Source of the DNA: UBA6109 sp035366835 | GTDB taxonomy: Bacteria > Desulfobacterota > Syntrophia > Syntrophales > UBA6109 | NCBI GenBank assembly: GCA_035366835.1 | Contig: DAOSIS010000005.1 | Location: 1 to 64,000 of the forward strand | DNA length: 64,000 nt | Direction of reading: 5' to 3' | Translations under genes and position numbers: made by a program | Notes under the pieces: generated by a model | Database searches by the model: none | What the model was told of the DNA's origin: nothing | What the model saw: only the letters and a program-made list of their open reading frames with translations | Shown: one piece after another, positions 53,931-62,037 of the stretch | Position numbering within the stretch: the stretch's first letter is position 1 | Layout: each line of letters opens with the position of its first letter

Positions 53931-55385
53931 ATGGCCAAGATTGATCTCAAGATGACGGACCTGAAGAAGGCCTTCCCGAAGAACTTTACGCCTGCGCAGA
54001 TTGCAAAGGGGCAGACGATTTTTCTGAAGGAACTGGCCTATGAAGCGCACAAGTACTACGGCGGCAAGATGATGACGGTTCCGAAGGCCGGTCTGTACAG
54101 CTTCAATTGGTTCAACGTTTACTACAGCCCCGGCGTTTCGAAGATCTCGACCTCGATCCGCGACGACAACAACCTCTCTTTCGAACTCTCCAACCGCGCG
54201 AACCTCGTCGCGGTGGTCAGCGATTCCACGCGCGTCCTGGGCGACGGCGACTGCACGCCCCCCGGCGGCCTGGGAGTCATGGAAGGCAAGGCCTTCCTGA
54301 TCAAGTATCTCGGCGGTCTCGATGCGATCGCACTTTGCGTGAACAGCTACAACGCAAAAGGCGAGCATGACGCCGACAAAATCATTGAGTTCGTGAAGAT
54401 GCTGCAGCCGAGCGTCGGCGCGGTCAACCTCGAAGACATCTCGCAGCCGAACTGCTTCAAGGTCCTGGACACCCTGCGGGAAGAGTGCGAAATTCCCGTC
54501 TGGCATGACGACGCGCAGGGCACCGCCTGCGTGACCCTCGGCGGTTTGATCAATGCCCTGAAGGTCGCCGGCAAGCAGATGGGCAAGGTGAAGATGGCCT
54601 TCTTCGGTGCCGGGGCCTCCAACACGACGATCGTCCGTCTGATCCTCGCGGCAGGTGCCGATCCGGACAATATCGTGATGTGCGACTCCAAGGGAGGACT
54701 GCACAAGGGCCGCAAGGACATCGAGGCCGACAAGCGCTACTACCGCAAATGGGAAATCTGCGAGGCAACGAATCCCAACAGGATCAACAACATTCAGGAT
54801 GCCATGAAGGGTGCCGACGTGCTGATTTCGCTTTCCACGCCGGGACCGGGCGTCATCAAGGCTGAGTGGGTGAAGACCATGGCGAAGAAGTCGATCGTCT
54901 TTGCCTGCGCCAACCCCGTTCCCGAAATCTATCCCTACGAGGCGAAGGAAGCGGGCGCCTACGTCGTGGCCACCGGCCGCGGCGACTTCCCCAACCAGGT
55001 GAACAACTCCATCGGCTTCCCCGGCATCCTCAAGGGCGCCTCCCTGGTGAAGGCGTCGAAGATCACGGATGGGATGGCGATCGCGGCCGCCAAGTGTCTG
55101 GCCAAGACGGCCGAGAAGCGCGGTATCAATCCCGACGACATCGTCCCGAAGATGACGGAATGGGAAGTCTTCCCCTCCGAAGCCAGGGACGTGGCCATGC
55201 AGGCCATCAAGGACGGCGTCGCCAGGGTGAAGATGTCCGCCAAGGAAGTCTACAAGAAAGCCTATGATGACATCGCCGAGTCGCGAAAACTGACGGAGAC
55301 CCTGATGGCGAAGGGTTTCATCAGGAAACCGCCCGTCAGCATGCTGGAAAAGGCGCTCAAGAAGGCGATTGCTCAGGCCAAATAG
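53931..55385 (+). CDS. Malic enzyme (oxaloacetate-decarboxylating malate dehydrogenase)
   Basis: This enzyme converts malate to pyruvate and carbon dioxide with reduction of NAD or NADP. The 484-residue product has the N-terminal malic domain (SVxVG-like VYYSPGVSKIS, then VLGDGDCTPPGGLGVMEGKAF) with the metal-site block NLEDISQPNCF and WHDDAQGTACVTLGG, and the Rossmann domain FFGAGASNTTIVRLILAAGA. The loop GDGDCTPPGGLG replaces the more common GLGNIGP form. Cofactor choice cannot be read with certainty. It starts the C4-dicarboxylate unit, 13 bases before the fumarase genes, and ATG 53931 follows AAAGGAG. Confidence 0.92.
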   Translation: MAKIDLKMTDLKKAFPKNFTPAQIAKGQTIFLKELAYEAHKYYGGKMMTVPKAGLYSFNWFNVYYSPGVSKISTSIRDDNNLSFELSNRANLVAVVSDSTRVLGDGDCTPPGGLGVMEGKAFLIKYLGGLDAIALCVNSYNAKGEHDADKIIEFVKMLQPSVGAVNLEDISQPNCFKVLDTLREECEIPVWHDDAQGTACVTLGGLINALKVAGKQMGKVKMAFFGAGASNTTIVRLILAAGADPDNIVMCDSKGGLHKGRKDIEADKRYYRKWEICEATNPNRINNIQDAMKGADVLISLSTPGPGVIKAEWVKTMAKKSIVFACANPVPEIYPYEAKEAGAYVVATGRGDFPNQVNNSIGFPGILKGASLVKASKITDGMAIAAAKCLAKTAEKRGINPDDIVPKMTEWEVFPSEARDVAMQAIKDGVARVKMSAKEVYKKAYDDIAESRKLTETLMAKGFIRKPPVSMLEKALKKAIAQAK

Positions 55386-55398
55386 ATAGGGGGTTACC

Positions 55399-56238
55399 AT
55401 GAGAGAGGTCCACGTCAGTGAAATCGTTCCAATTGTAAAAAAACTGCTGATCGATGCAAATTACAAGATTGGTCAAGACATCGTGGACGCCTTCGACAAG
55501 GGGATTCAGAAGGACGAATCGCCCGTCGCAAGGGAAGTTCTGAAGGAGCTCAAGCAGAACGTCGGAATTTCCGCGGAAGGCGAATATCCGATCTGTCAGG
55601 ACACGGGATTGGCCGTCCTGTTCGTCGATATCGGTCAGGATGTCCACATCGTGGGCGGAAACATCAGGGAAGCGCTCAACGAGGGCGTCCGCCAGGCCTA
55701 CAAGGACGGCTACCTGAGGAAATCGTCCTGTGATCCGTTTACCAGGAAGAACACGGGGGACAATACCCCGGCGATCGTCCACTATGACATCGTTCCCGGC
55801 GACAAGATCAGAATCATGGCCGTTCCCAAGGGCGGCGGCGCGGAGAATATGAGCCGCGTGCACATGCTGGCACCCTCGGCGGGCGTTGAAGGCATCAAGG
55901 ATTTCATCGTCAACCGGATGAAGGAAGCAGGCTCCAATCCCTGTCCTCCCACGGTTGTCGGCGTCGGGATCGGCGGAACCTTCGAGAGAACGGCTATCCT
56001 GGCGAAAAAGGCACTGTTGAGAAAGGTGGGGGAGCGCCATCCCGATCCGGTCATTGCGAAACTCGAGCAGGAGGTCCTGGAGCGGATCAACAAACTCGGG
56101 ATCGGGCCTATGGGGTATGGCGGCACGACCACGGCGCTCGATGTCTTCTTCGAGGTGGAGCCCTGCCACATCGCCAGCCTTCCGCTGGCGGTGAATGTAC
56201 AGTGTCATGCAAACAGGCACAAAGAAGCGACGATCTGA
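55399..56238 (+). CDS. Class I fumarate hydratase, alpha (N-terminal) subunit
   Basis: The 279-residue product is the iron-sulfur catalytic part of a two-subunit class I fumarase, also related to tartrate dehydratase alpha. Visible cluster and active-site segments are EYPICQDTGLAVLFVDIG (cysteine near residue 69), RKSSCDPFTRKNTGDNTPA, GGAENMSRVHML and LGIGPMGYGGTTTALDV. These enzymes hold an oxygen-sensitive 4Fe-4S cluster and interconvert fumarate and malate. The beta subunit gene follows 13 bases later. Tartrate dehydratase is the main alternative but the surrounding genes favour fumarase. Confidence 0.9.
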   Translation: MREVHVSEIVPIVKKLLIDANYKIGQDIVDAFDKGIQKDESPVAREVLKELKQNVGISAEGEYPICQDTGLAVLFVDIGQDVHIVGGNIREALNEGVRQAYKDGYLRKSSCDPFTRKNTGDNTPAIVHYDIVPGDKIRIMAVPKGGGAENMSRVHMLAPSAGVEGIKDFIVNRMKEAGSNPCPPTVVGVGIGGTFERTAILAKKALLRKVGERHPDPVIAKLEQEVLERINKLGIGPMGYGGTTTALDVFFEVEPCHIASLPLAVNVQCHANRHKEATI

Positions 56239-56251
56239 ATGGAGGATTAGC

Positions 56252-56809
56252 ATGGCAAACGAGATTCGATTGAAGACCCCCTTGACCGATGCAGACGTCG
56301 ACAAATTGAAGATCGGCGACAAGGTCCTGATTACGGGCGTCATTTATACGGGAAGGGATGCGGCTCACAAACGGATGATCGACCTCATCAATCAGGGCAA
56401 GGAATTGCCCATCGATGTCAAGGGGCAGATCATCTACTACGTCGGCCCGACCCCGGCCAGGCCGGGCAAGCCGATCGGCTCCGCGGGACCGACGACGAGC
56501 TACCGAATGGACGCCTACGCCCCGAAGATGATGGAACTGGGGATGAAGGGCATGATCGGTAAGGGAAACCGCGCTCCCGAAGTCATCGCGGCGATGAAAA
56601 AATACAAGGCCATCTACTTCGGCGCCACGGGCGGCGCCGGCGCCGTCCTCGCCAGGAGCATCAAGAAGGCGAAGGTCGTCGCTTACGAGGACCTGGGACC
56701 CGAGGCCATCCATCGGTTGGAGGTCGAAGATTTTCCGGCGGTCGTCATCAACGACACCAAGGGAAACGACCTCTACGTGGAGGGCGCAAAGAAATACCGG
56801 AAAGACTGA
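56252..56809 (+). CDS. Class I fumarate hydratase, beta (C-terminal) subunit
   Basis: The 185-residue product completes the class I fumarase. It has LKIGDKVLITGVIYTGRDAAHKRM, IIYYVGPTPARPGKPIGSAGPTTSYRMD and GMIGKGNRAPEV, the substrate-binding blocks of the family. ATG 56252 follows GGAGG at 56241-56245; the frame extends upstream into the alpha gene without family similarity. Confidence 0.92.
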   Translation: MANEIRLKTPLTDADVDKLKIGDKVLITGVIYTGRDAAHKRMIDLINQGKELPIDVKGQIIYYVGPTPARPGKPIGSAGPTTSYRMDAYAPKMMELGMKGMIGKGNRAPEVIAAMKKYKAIYFGATGGAGAVLARSIKKAKVVAYEDLGPEAIHRLEVEDFPAVVINDTKGNDLYVEGAKKYRKD

Positions 56810-56838
56810 AGACAAATACTCGATAAAGGTGGGTGGAT

Positions 56839-58584
56839 ATGAAAACTGCCGGATACGGTGGAAGAGAAACGGAAATTGTCACTCACGACGTATTGATATT
56901 CGGGACGGGACTGGCGGGTCTGCGGGCCGCCGTTGAAATCGCCCGCAAGTCCGACGATGCCATCAACATCGGTCTCGTCTCCAAAGTCCAGATTCAGCGC
57001 CCGCACTCGGTATGCGCCGAGGGCGGCACCGCGGCCGTTCTCCGGGAGGAGGAGGGAGACAATCTCGAACTCCACGCCTGGGATACGGTGAAAGGCGCCG
57101 ACTTTCTCGCCGATCAGGATGTCGTCGACCGGTTTGTGGAAACCAGCCCCAAGGAAATCCTGCTCATGGATCACTGGGGAATGCCCTGGTCGCGGCGCCC
57201 GAACGGCAGCATCCAGCAGCGTCCCTTCGGAGGGCACAGTTTTCCGCGGGCGACGATGGCGGCGGACAAGACCGGTTTCTTCGAGGTGCAGACGCTCTAC
57301 GACACCTTCATGCAGTACAAGAATTTCTCGCGGTACGACGAGTTCTTCGCGACGTCGATTCTCGTGGAGAACGGAGAATTCTGCGGCCTCGCGGGCATCT
57401 TCATGCCCACGGGGAAATTCATGGTGCTGCGGGCGAAGGCGCTGCTGATCGCGACCGGCGGCCTGGGAACGCTGTACGGGTTCACCACCTATTCCCAGAC
57501 CGTCAGCGGCGACGGCCAGGCGCTGGCGTACAAGGCCGGATTTGCCATCGAGGATCCCGAGTTCCTGCAGTTCCATCCCACGGGGCTTGTCCCCTCGGGA
57601 ATTCTCATGACGGAGGCGTGCCGCGGCGAAGGCGGTTACCTGAAGAACACCGAAGGCAAGCGCCTCATGGAAAAGTATGCCTCGAAATTCATGGAGCTGG
57701 CGCCGCGTGACATCGTTTCCCGGTCGGAAATGACCGAGATTCTGGAGGGCCGCGGTTTCAAAGGCCCGGACGGCCTCGACTACGTCCACCTCGACCTCAC
57801 GCACCTGGGAGCCGAAAAAATCAATCACTGCCTTCCCCTGATCCGGGAAGTCTGCATGAAGTTCCTCGGCCTCGATCCGATCCTGAAGCCGATTCCGGTC
57901 CGGCCGGTTGCGCACTACAGCATGGGCGGAATCGAGGCGGACATCAACGGCGCGACGAAGATCAAGGGAGTATGGGCGGCCGGCGAGGTTGCCTGCCACT
58001 CCATGCACGGTGCCAACCGTCTCGGCTGCAATTCCACGGCGGAATGCCTCGTCTGGGGCGGGATCACGGGGGCGGAGATCGTCAAGTATCTCAACGCCGA
58101 CCCGCCGATGCCGAAACTTCGCGGGGATGCCATTGATGCGGAATTCGCCCGCATCTTTGTCGAACTTCTGAACCGCAAGGGCACGGAGAACCAGTACGAC
58201 ATCAAGAAGGAACTCCGCATCGCCATGGACCAGCACGCCGGCGTCTACCGCACGGCCAAGAGCATGAGCGAAGGGCTGGCCACGGTGCAGAACCTCAAGC
58301 AGCGATACCAGCGCATCTCGATCCAGGACAAGGGCCAGGTCTACAACACCAACCTGATCAATGCCCTGGAAGTGGACAATCTCCTGAATCTGGCCGAAGC
58401 GCTCCTGACGGCCGCCCTGGCGCGCGAGGAATCCCGCGGGGCGCATGCCCGCACGGATTTCCCCACGCGGGATGACGAGAAGTGGCTGAAGCACACGCTT
58501 GTCACCTACAGTCAGGACGGGCCGAAACTCTCTTACAAGCCGGTAGCCATCACCAAGTGGAAGCCGGTTGAGCGGAAATACTAA
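56839..58584 (+). CDS. sdhA: Second succinate dehydrogenase/fumarate reductase flavoprotein
   Basis: The 581-residue flavoprotein differs clearly from the one at 46716. It has VLIFGTGLAGLRAAVEIA (residues 19-36), the FAD-attachment region RPHSVCAEGGTAAV, FLQFHPTGLVPSG, TEACRGEGGYLKN and RPVAHYSMGGIEAD. The active-site residues are conserved. It is followed by two separate anchor subunits and an iron-sulfur subunit, giving the order A-C-D-B. Located after malic enzyme and fumarase, it probably links fumarate and succinate in the same pathway; the working direction cannot be told from sequence. AAAGGTGGG precedes ATG 56839. Confidence 0.94.
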   Translation: MKTAGYGGRETEIVTHDVLIFGTGLAGLRAAVEIARKSDDAINIGLVSKVQIQRPHSVCAEGGTAAVLREEEGDNLELHAWDTVKGADFLADQDVVDRFVETSPKEILLMDHWGMPWSRRPNGSIQQRPFGGHSFPRATMAADKTGFFEVQTLYDTFMQYKNFSRYDEFFATSILVENGEFCGLAGIFMPTGKFMVLRAKALLIATGGLGTLYGFTTYSQTVSGDGQALAYKAGFAIEDPEFLQFHPTGLVPSGILMTEACRGEGGYLKNTEGKRLMEKYASKFMELAPRDIVSRSEMTEILEGRGFKGPDGLDYVHLDLTHLGAEKINHCLPLIREVCMKFLGLDPILKPIPVRPVAHYSMGGIEADINGATKIKGVWAAGEVACHSMHGANRLGCNSTAECLVWGGITGAEIVKYLNADPPMPKLRGDAIDAEFARIFVELLNRKGTENQYDIKKELRIAMDQHAGVYRTAKSMSEGLATVQNLKQRYQRISIQDKGQVYNTNLINALEVDNLLNLAEALLTAALAREESRGAHARTDFPTRDDEKWLKHTLVTYSQDGPKLSYKPVAITKWKPVERKY

Positions 58585-58594
58585 GGGGGACACG

Positions 58595-59032
58595 ATGGCA
58601 GACTTCAAGAAATTCGACAACCATTTTGGGATTCTGGGCTGGCTCGGTGGAGGCCGATGGGGTGTGGAGCGTTATCTGTACATCATCCATCGCGTGGCCG
58701 GGTTGGGATTGCTGCTGTTCTTCCTGCTGCATATTTTTGAGAGTTCGTTGAGGATCTTCGGGCCGGAGACGTGGAACGGGGCGATGGAAACCCTCAAGCA
58801 TCCCTTCTTCAAGGTCGGTGAGTTTTTCATTGTCATCGGCTTCGCCTTCCACGCCCTCAACGGCATCCGTCTGATCCTCATCGAATGGGGACTTGCGGTG
58901 GGCAAGGCCGAAGAGCCGGTCTATCCTTACAGATCGTCCTTGAATACCCAGCGTCCGCTGATGGTGATCGCGATGATCCTTTCCGCGGTCTTCATCATCG
59001 CCGGGGGATTCAATATCTTTTTCGTGGGATGA
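58595..59032 (+). CDS. sdhC: Complex II membrane anchor subunit C
   Basis: The 145-residue protein has three hydrophobic helices and the anchor signature YLYIIHRVAGLGLLLFFLLHIFE (about residues 27-49) followed by FAFHALNGIRLILIEWG (about 83-99), with candidate heme ligands H44 and H86. It would bind heme b and quinone with the next gene product. AAGGGGGA precedes ATG 58595. Confidence 0.9.
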   Translation: MADFKKFDNHFGILGWLGGGRWGVERYLYIIHRVAGLGLLLFFLLHIFESSLRIFGPETWNGAMETLKHPFFKVGEFFIVIGFAFHALNGIRLILIEWGLAVGKAEEPVYPYRSSLNTQRPLMVIAMILSAVFIIAGGFNIFFVG

Positions 59033-59045
59033 AGGGAGCTTCGCG

Positions 59046-59420
59046 ATGAGAGAGACAGCATACTGGATCTGGTTTGTTATTGCCGGGCTCGTCATCTTCG
59101 TTCTGGGCGGGCTCCACATGGCGGTAGTCCATCTGAGCGGGATTGTCGGGATCTTCAACCCGGCCGGCGCGGAAGCCGTGGCGTGGGAAAATGTGGCCTT
59201 CCGGAGTCATTCGACGTTCTTCATGATTGCGTACATCCTGCTGTTGGCGGCAGTGCTCTATCACGGTTTCTACGGCCTGCGAACGATCGTCTTCGAGCTG
59301 GGGATCGGCAAGGCCTGCCAGCGGTCGCTGACGGTGGCGCTGTGGATCGTCGGGGTGGTCCTTTTCATTGTCGGTGCCTATGCCGCGATTGCGGCCAAGA
59401 CGCTGGGCGCAGCCCTATAG
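59046..59420 (+). CDS. sdhD: Complex II membrane anchor subunit D
   Basis: The 124-residue protein has three hydrophobic helices: residues 7-29, about 57-77 and 92-118. The second contains LLAAVLYHGFYGLRTIVFE, which resembles the histidine-bearing helix of SdhD. It lies 13 bases after subunit C and 13 bases before the iron-sulfur subunit gene. Confidence 0.87.
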   Translation: MRETAYWIWFVIAGLVIFVLGGLHMAVVHLSGIVGIFNPAGAEAVAWENVAFRSHSTFFMIAYILLLAAVLYHGFYGLRTIVFELGIGKACQRSLTVALWIVGVVLFIVGAYAAIAAKTLGAAL

Positions 59421-59433
59421 GAAGGATGAAACC

Positions 59434-60267
59434 ATGGAAAAAGAAGAAAAGAAGACCAACATCACTTTTTATATCCGTCGCTTCGATCCGGCAAAGGATG
59501 AGGAGCCCAGGGAACAGCAGTACAACCTCCAGGTGGAGAAGGGAATGACGGTGCTGGACGGCCTGCACCGGATCAAGGAGACCCAGGACCCGACCCTGGC
59601 ATTCCGTTTTTCCTGCCGGATGGGCGTCTGCGGTTCCTGCGGCATGCTGATCAACGGCCGGCCGACGCTCGCCTGCAACACGCAGATTCTCGACGTGACG
59701 CAGAACGTTCTTACGGTCGCGCCCCTTCCGAATTTTTCGATCATCAGGGACCTGGTGCCGGATCTCGTGCCGATGTTCGAAGTCCATCAGCGCATCCAGC
59801 CCTACATCAAGCGCAGCGACAGGAAGGAGATGGAGGATCCGTCGGGGGAATTCTTCCAGAGCCAGCATCAGCTGGAAAAGTTTCTCCAGTTCACCTACTG
59901 CATCAAGTGCGGCGCCTGCATGGCCGCCTGCCCCACGATGGCGACGGACAGGCAGTACCTGGGACCCATGCCGATCACCCAGATCTACCGGTACTGCGTC
60001 GATTCCCGGGACGATGGCCGGAAAGAAAGAATGGACATCGTCGCGGCGTCTCACGGGGCGTACAACTGTCACTACGCCGGAGAATGCTCCAATGTCTGTC
60101 CCAAGGGCGTCGATCCTGCACGCGCCATCCAGTTGATGAAGAAGGAACTCGTCCGCGAGTATTTCAACTTGGTCGGAAAGGAGCCCTGCGCAAAGGTATG
60201 GCACCTTCCTGAAAACGCGGAACGAAAACCGAAGATCCAGGCCCCTGCGCGCACTGTCGGCAAATAG
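59434..60267 (+). CDS. sdhB: Second succinate dehydrogenase/fumarate reductase iron-sulfur subunit
   Basis: The 277-residue product has the 2Fe-2S ligands in SCRMGVCGSCGMLI and LAC (about residues 66-87), then YCIKCGACMAACPT (about 155-168) and CHYAGECSNVCPKGVDP (about 211-227) for the other clusters. It is about 40 residues longer than the first complex II homologue, partly through a C-terminal extension. ATG 59434 follows GGAAGGA. Confidence 0.93.
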   Translation: MEKEEKKTNITFYIRRFDPAKDEEPREQQYNLQVEKGMTVLDGLHRIKETQDPTLAFRFSCRMGVCGSCGMLINGRPTLACNTQILDVTQNVLTVAPLPNFSIIRDLVPDLVPMFEVHQRIQPYIKRSDRKEMEDPSGEFFQSQHQLEKFLQFTYCIKCGACMAACPTMATDRQYLGPMPITQIYRYCVDSRDDGRKERMDIVAASHGAYNCHYAGECSNVCPKGVDPARAIQLMKKELVREYFNLVGKEPCAKVWHLPENAERKPKIQAPARTVGK

Positions 60268-60429
60268 GGGCTGATCGGGAAAGAAAAATTCTGTCGAGGA
60301 GGTGGTCGAAGCAACCTAGGACGCGAGAGCGAGGGGGGTGCCGCGGAGTCAGGGCGGTGCAAGGTTACATTCGTATCGTGCAGCAGAGGTTGAAAAACGT
60401 AGAATAACCATTGAAAAAGGAGGATGTCG

Positions 60430-61434
60430 ATGAAAAGTCTTACCGCGAAGAAATGGGTCGGTTTGGCGGCGGTGGTTTGTCTTGCGGTCGTGTTCGTGGC
60501 CGGATCCGCCATCGCGGCCGAAAAGAAGATCGAAGTCAAGTTCTCTCACGTCGTCGCCGATCAGACGCCGAAAGGCCAAGCGTCGGAGAAATTCAAGGAA
60601 ATCCTTGACAAGAGCGGGATCTTCGACGTCAAGGTATATCCGTCCTCGCAGCTGTACGGAGACAAGGAGGAACTCGAGGCCCTGCGGGCGAACAACGTGC
60701 AGGTGATCGCCCCCTCGATGACGAAACTGGTGGGCTTCAACCCCCAGTTCCAGATCGTCGACATGCCCTTCCTCTTTGCTTCCGACGATGCGGTCGCAAC
60801 CTTCTGGAATTCAGAGAAGGGCAAGGTGCTCTTCAACTCCGTGCGCCGCGCGGGATTCATCGGTATCGCCCATTGGCCGAACGGCTTCACGCAGTTCATC
60901 AACGCGAAACGCCCCCTCAAGAAACCGGCCGACTTCAAAGGCCTGAAACTTCGCGTGCAGAGCGGCGGTCTTCTTGACGCCCGCAACAAAGCCTTGGGCG
61001 CCGGGTCCCAGACCATGGCGTTCGCCGAGGTCTACCAGGCCCTCAACAGCCATGCCATCGACGGCCTCGACAACACCTTCAACAACCACGAAACCCAGAA
61101 ATTCTACGAAGTCGCCAAGTACCTTACGATCGGCAACTTCACCCGCCTCGACTATGTCGTTCTCACGAACGTGAAGTTCTGGGACAGCCTGAAGCCGGAC
61201 CAGCAGAAGACCTTCATGGACGCCATGAACCAGGCCTCCGCCTACGAAAGAAAACTGGCGGAAGAGATGGACACGAAGAGCCTGGAGATCATGAAGAAGA
61301 GCGGCAAAGTCGAAGTCTACACCCTCACCCCCGCCGAGAGGCAGGAATTCATGAAGGCCCTCCAGCCGCTGTACAAGCAATACGAAAGCAAGATCGGGAA
61401 AGACAATATCGACTACGCCTTGAGTCTGAAGTAA
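60430..61434 (+). CDS. dctP: TRAP transporter substrate-binding protein, DctP type
   Basis: This periplasmic protein delivers a carboxylate to the DctQM permease. The 334-residue product has a signal peptide (KKWVGLAAVVCLAVVFVAG, cleavage near AIA-AEKK), the DctP fold start IEVKFSHVVADQTPKGQA, and the substrate-arginine region GLKLRVQSGGLLDARNKALG with QALNSHAIDGLDNTF. C4 dicarboxylates are the likely ligands given the neighbours. ATG 60430 lies six bases after AGGAGG; ATG 60424 abuts it. The 162-base gap after sdhB shows no clear promoter or terminator. Confidence 0.92.
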   Translation: MKSLTAKKWVGLAAVVCLAVVFVAGSAIAAEKKIEVKFSHVVADQTPKGQASEKFKEILDKSGIFDVKVYPSSQLYGDKEELEALRANNVQVIAPSMTKLVGFNPQFQIVDMPFLFASDDAVATFWNSEKGKVLFNSVRRAGFIGIAHWPNGFTQFINAKRPLKKPADFKGLKLRVQSGGLLDARNKALGAGSQTMAFAEVYQALNSHAIDGLDNTFNNHETQKFYEVAKYLTIGNFTRLDYVVLTNVKFWDSLKPDQQKTFMDAMNQASAYERKLAEEMDTKSLEIMKKSGKVEVYTLTPAERQEFMKALQPLYKQYESKIGKDNIDYALSLK

Positions 61435-61443
61435 GGGACAATG

Positions 61444-61479
61444 GGGGCGGGTTGCCGAGGCGGCCCGCCCCGTTCTTTT
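61444..61479 (+). terminator. Partial terminator between dctP and dctQ
   Basis: GGGGCGGG (61444-61451) and CCCGCCCC (61464-61471) form an 8-bp stem, followed by GTTCTTTT. Such a leaky terminator would give more binding protein than permease, a common arrangement for TRAP systems. Confidence 0.65.
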
Positions 61480-61512
61480 GATTCCTTTCTTGCTTGCGGA
61501 GGATTTTGAACC

Positions 61513-62037
61513 ATGGGTGCGGAAAAGAGCAAATGGTCGAAATTTTACGAAGCCTTCGAAGAATGGACATCCGGGATTTTACTCTTTACCGGCTTGACCC
61601 TCATCATGATCAACGTCACGCTGAGGTACGTCTGGGGAATGCCGCATTCCCTTCTCGATGAGTTCTCCGTGTACTTCGTCGTCTGGGGGACGTTCGTGGG
61701 CATGTCCGTCGCCCTCCGGACCAACCACCACATCAAGGTGGACATGTTTTACGATATGTTCCCCGTCTGGCTGAAGCGCTACATCAGCATGTTCGCACAC
61801 GGCCTGGGGTTCGCGTTCTGTGTTTTCTTCACGTACTTCGGCATCCTGCTCGTCCTGGACTATCTCCAGACGGGTCAGGGTTCCACGGACAGCATGTTTC
61901 CCCTGTGGATCGTTAATCTTGTCATGCCGGTGAGCGGCGTCATGTTCGGCGCTCGTTTCCTGCAGAAGTTCCTCTTCCTCTTCAAGGACGGCGGAAAAGC
62001 ATGGACCGACGGCATGGAGAAAGGAGCGATTGTCTGA
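61513..62037 (+). CDS. dctQ: TRAP transporter small permease, DctQ type
   Basis: The 174-residue membrane protein has four hydrophobic helices and the family segment LRYVWGMPHSLLDEFSVYFVVWGTFVGM-like block (about residues 37-62), followed by RTNHHIKVDMFYD. DctQ scaffolds the large DctM permease. Its stop codon overlaps the dctM start by one base (TGATG), so the two are coupled. Confidence 0.92.
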   Translation: MGAEKSKWSKFYEAFEEWTSGILLFTGLTLIMINVTLRYVWGMPHSLLDEFSVYFVVWGTFVGMSVALRTNHHIKVDMFYDMFPVWLKRYISMFAHGLGFAFCVFFTYFGILLVLDYLQTGQGSTDSMFPLWIVNLVMPVSGVMFGARFLQKFLFLFKDGGKAWTDGMEKGAIV

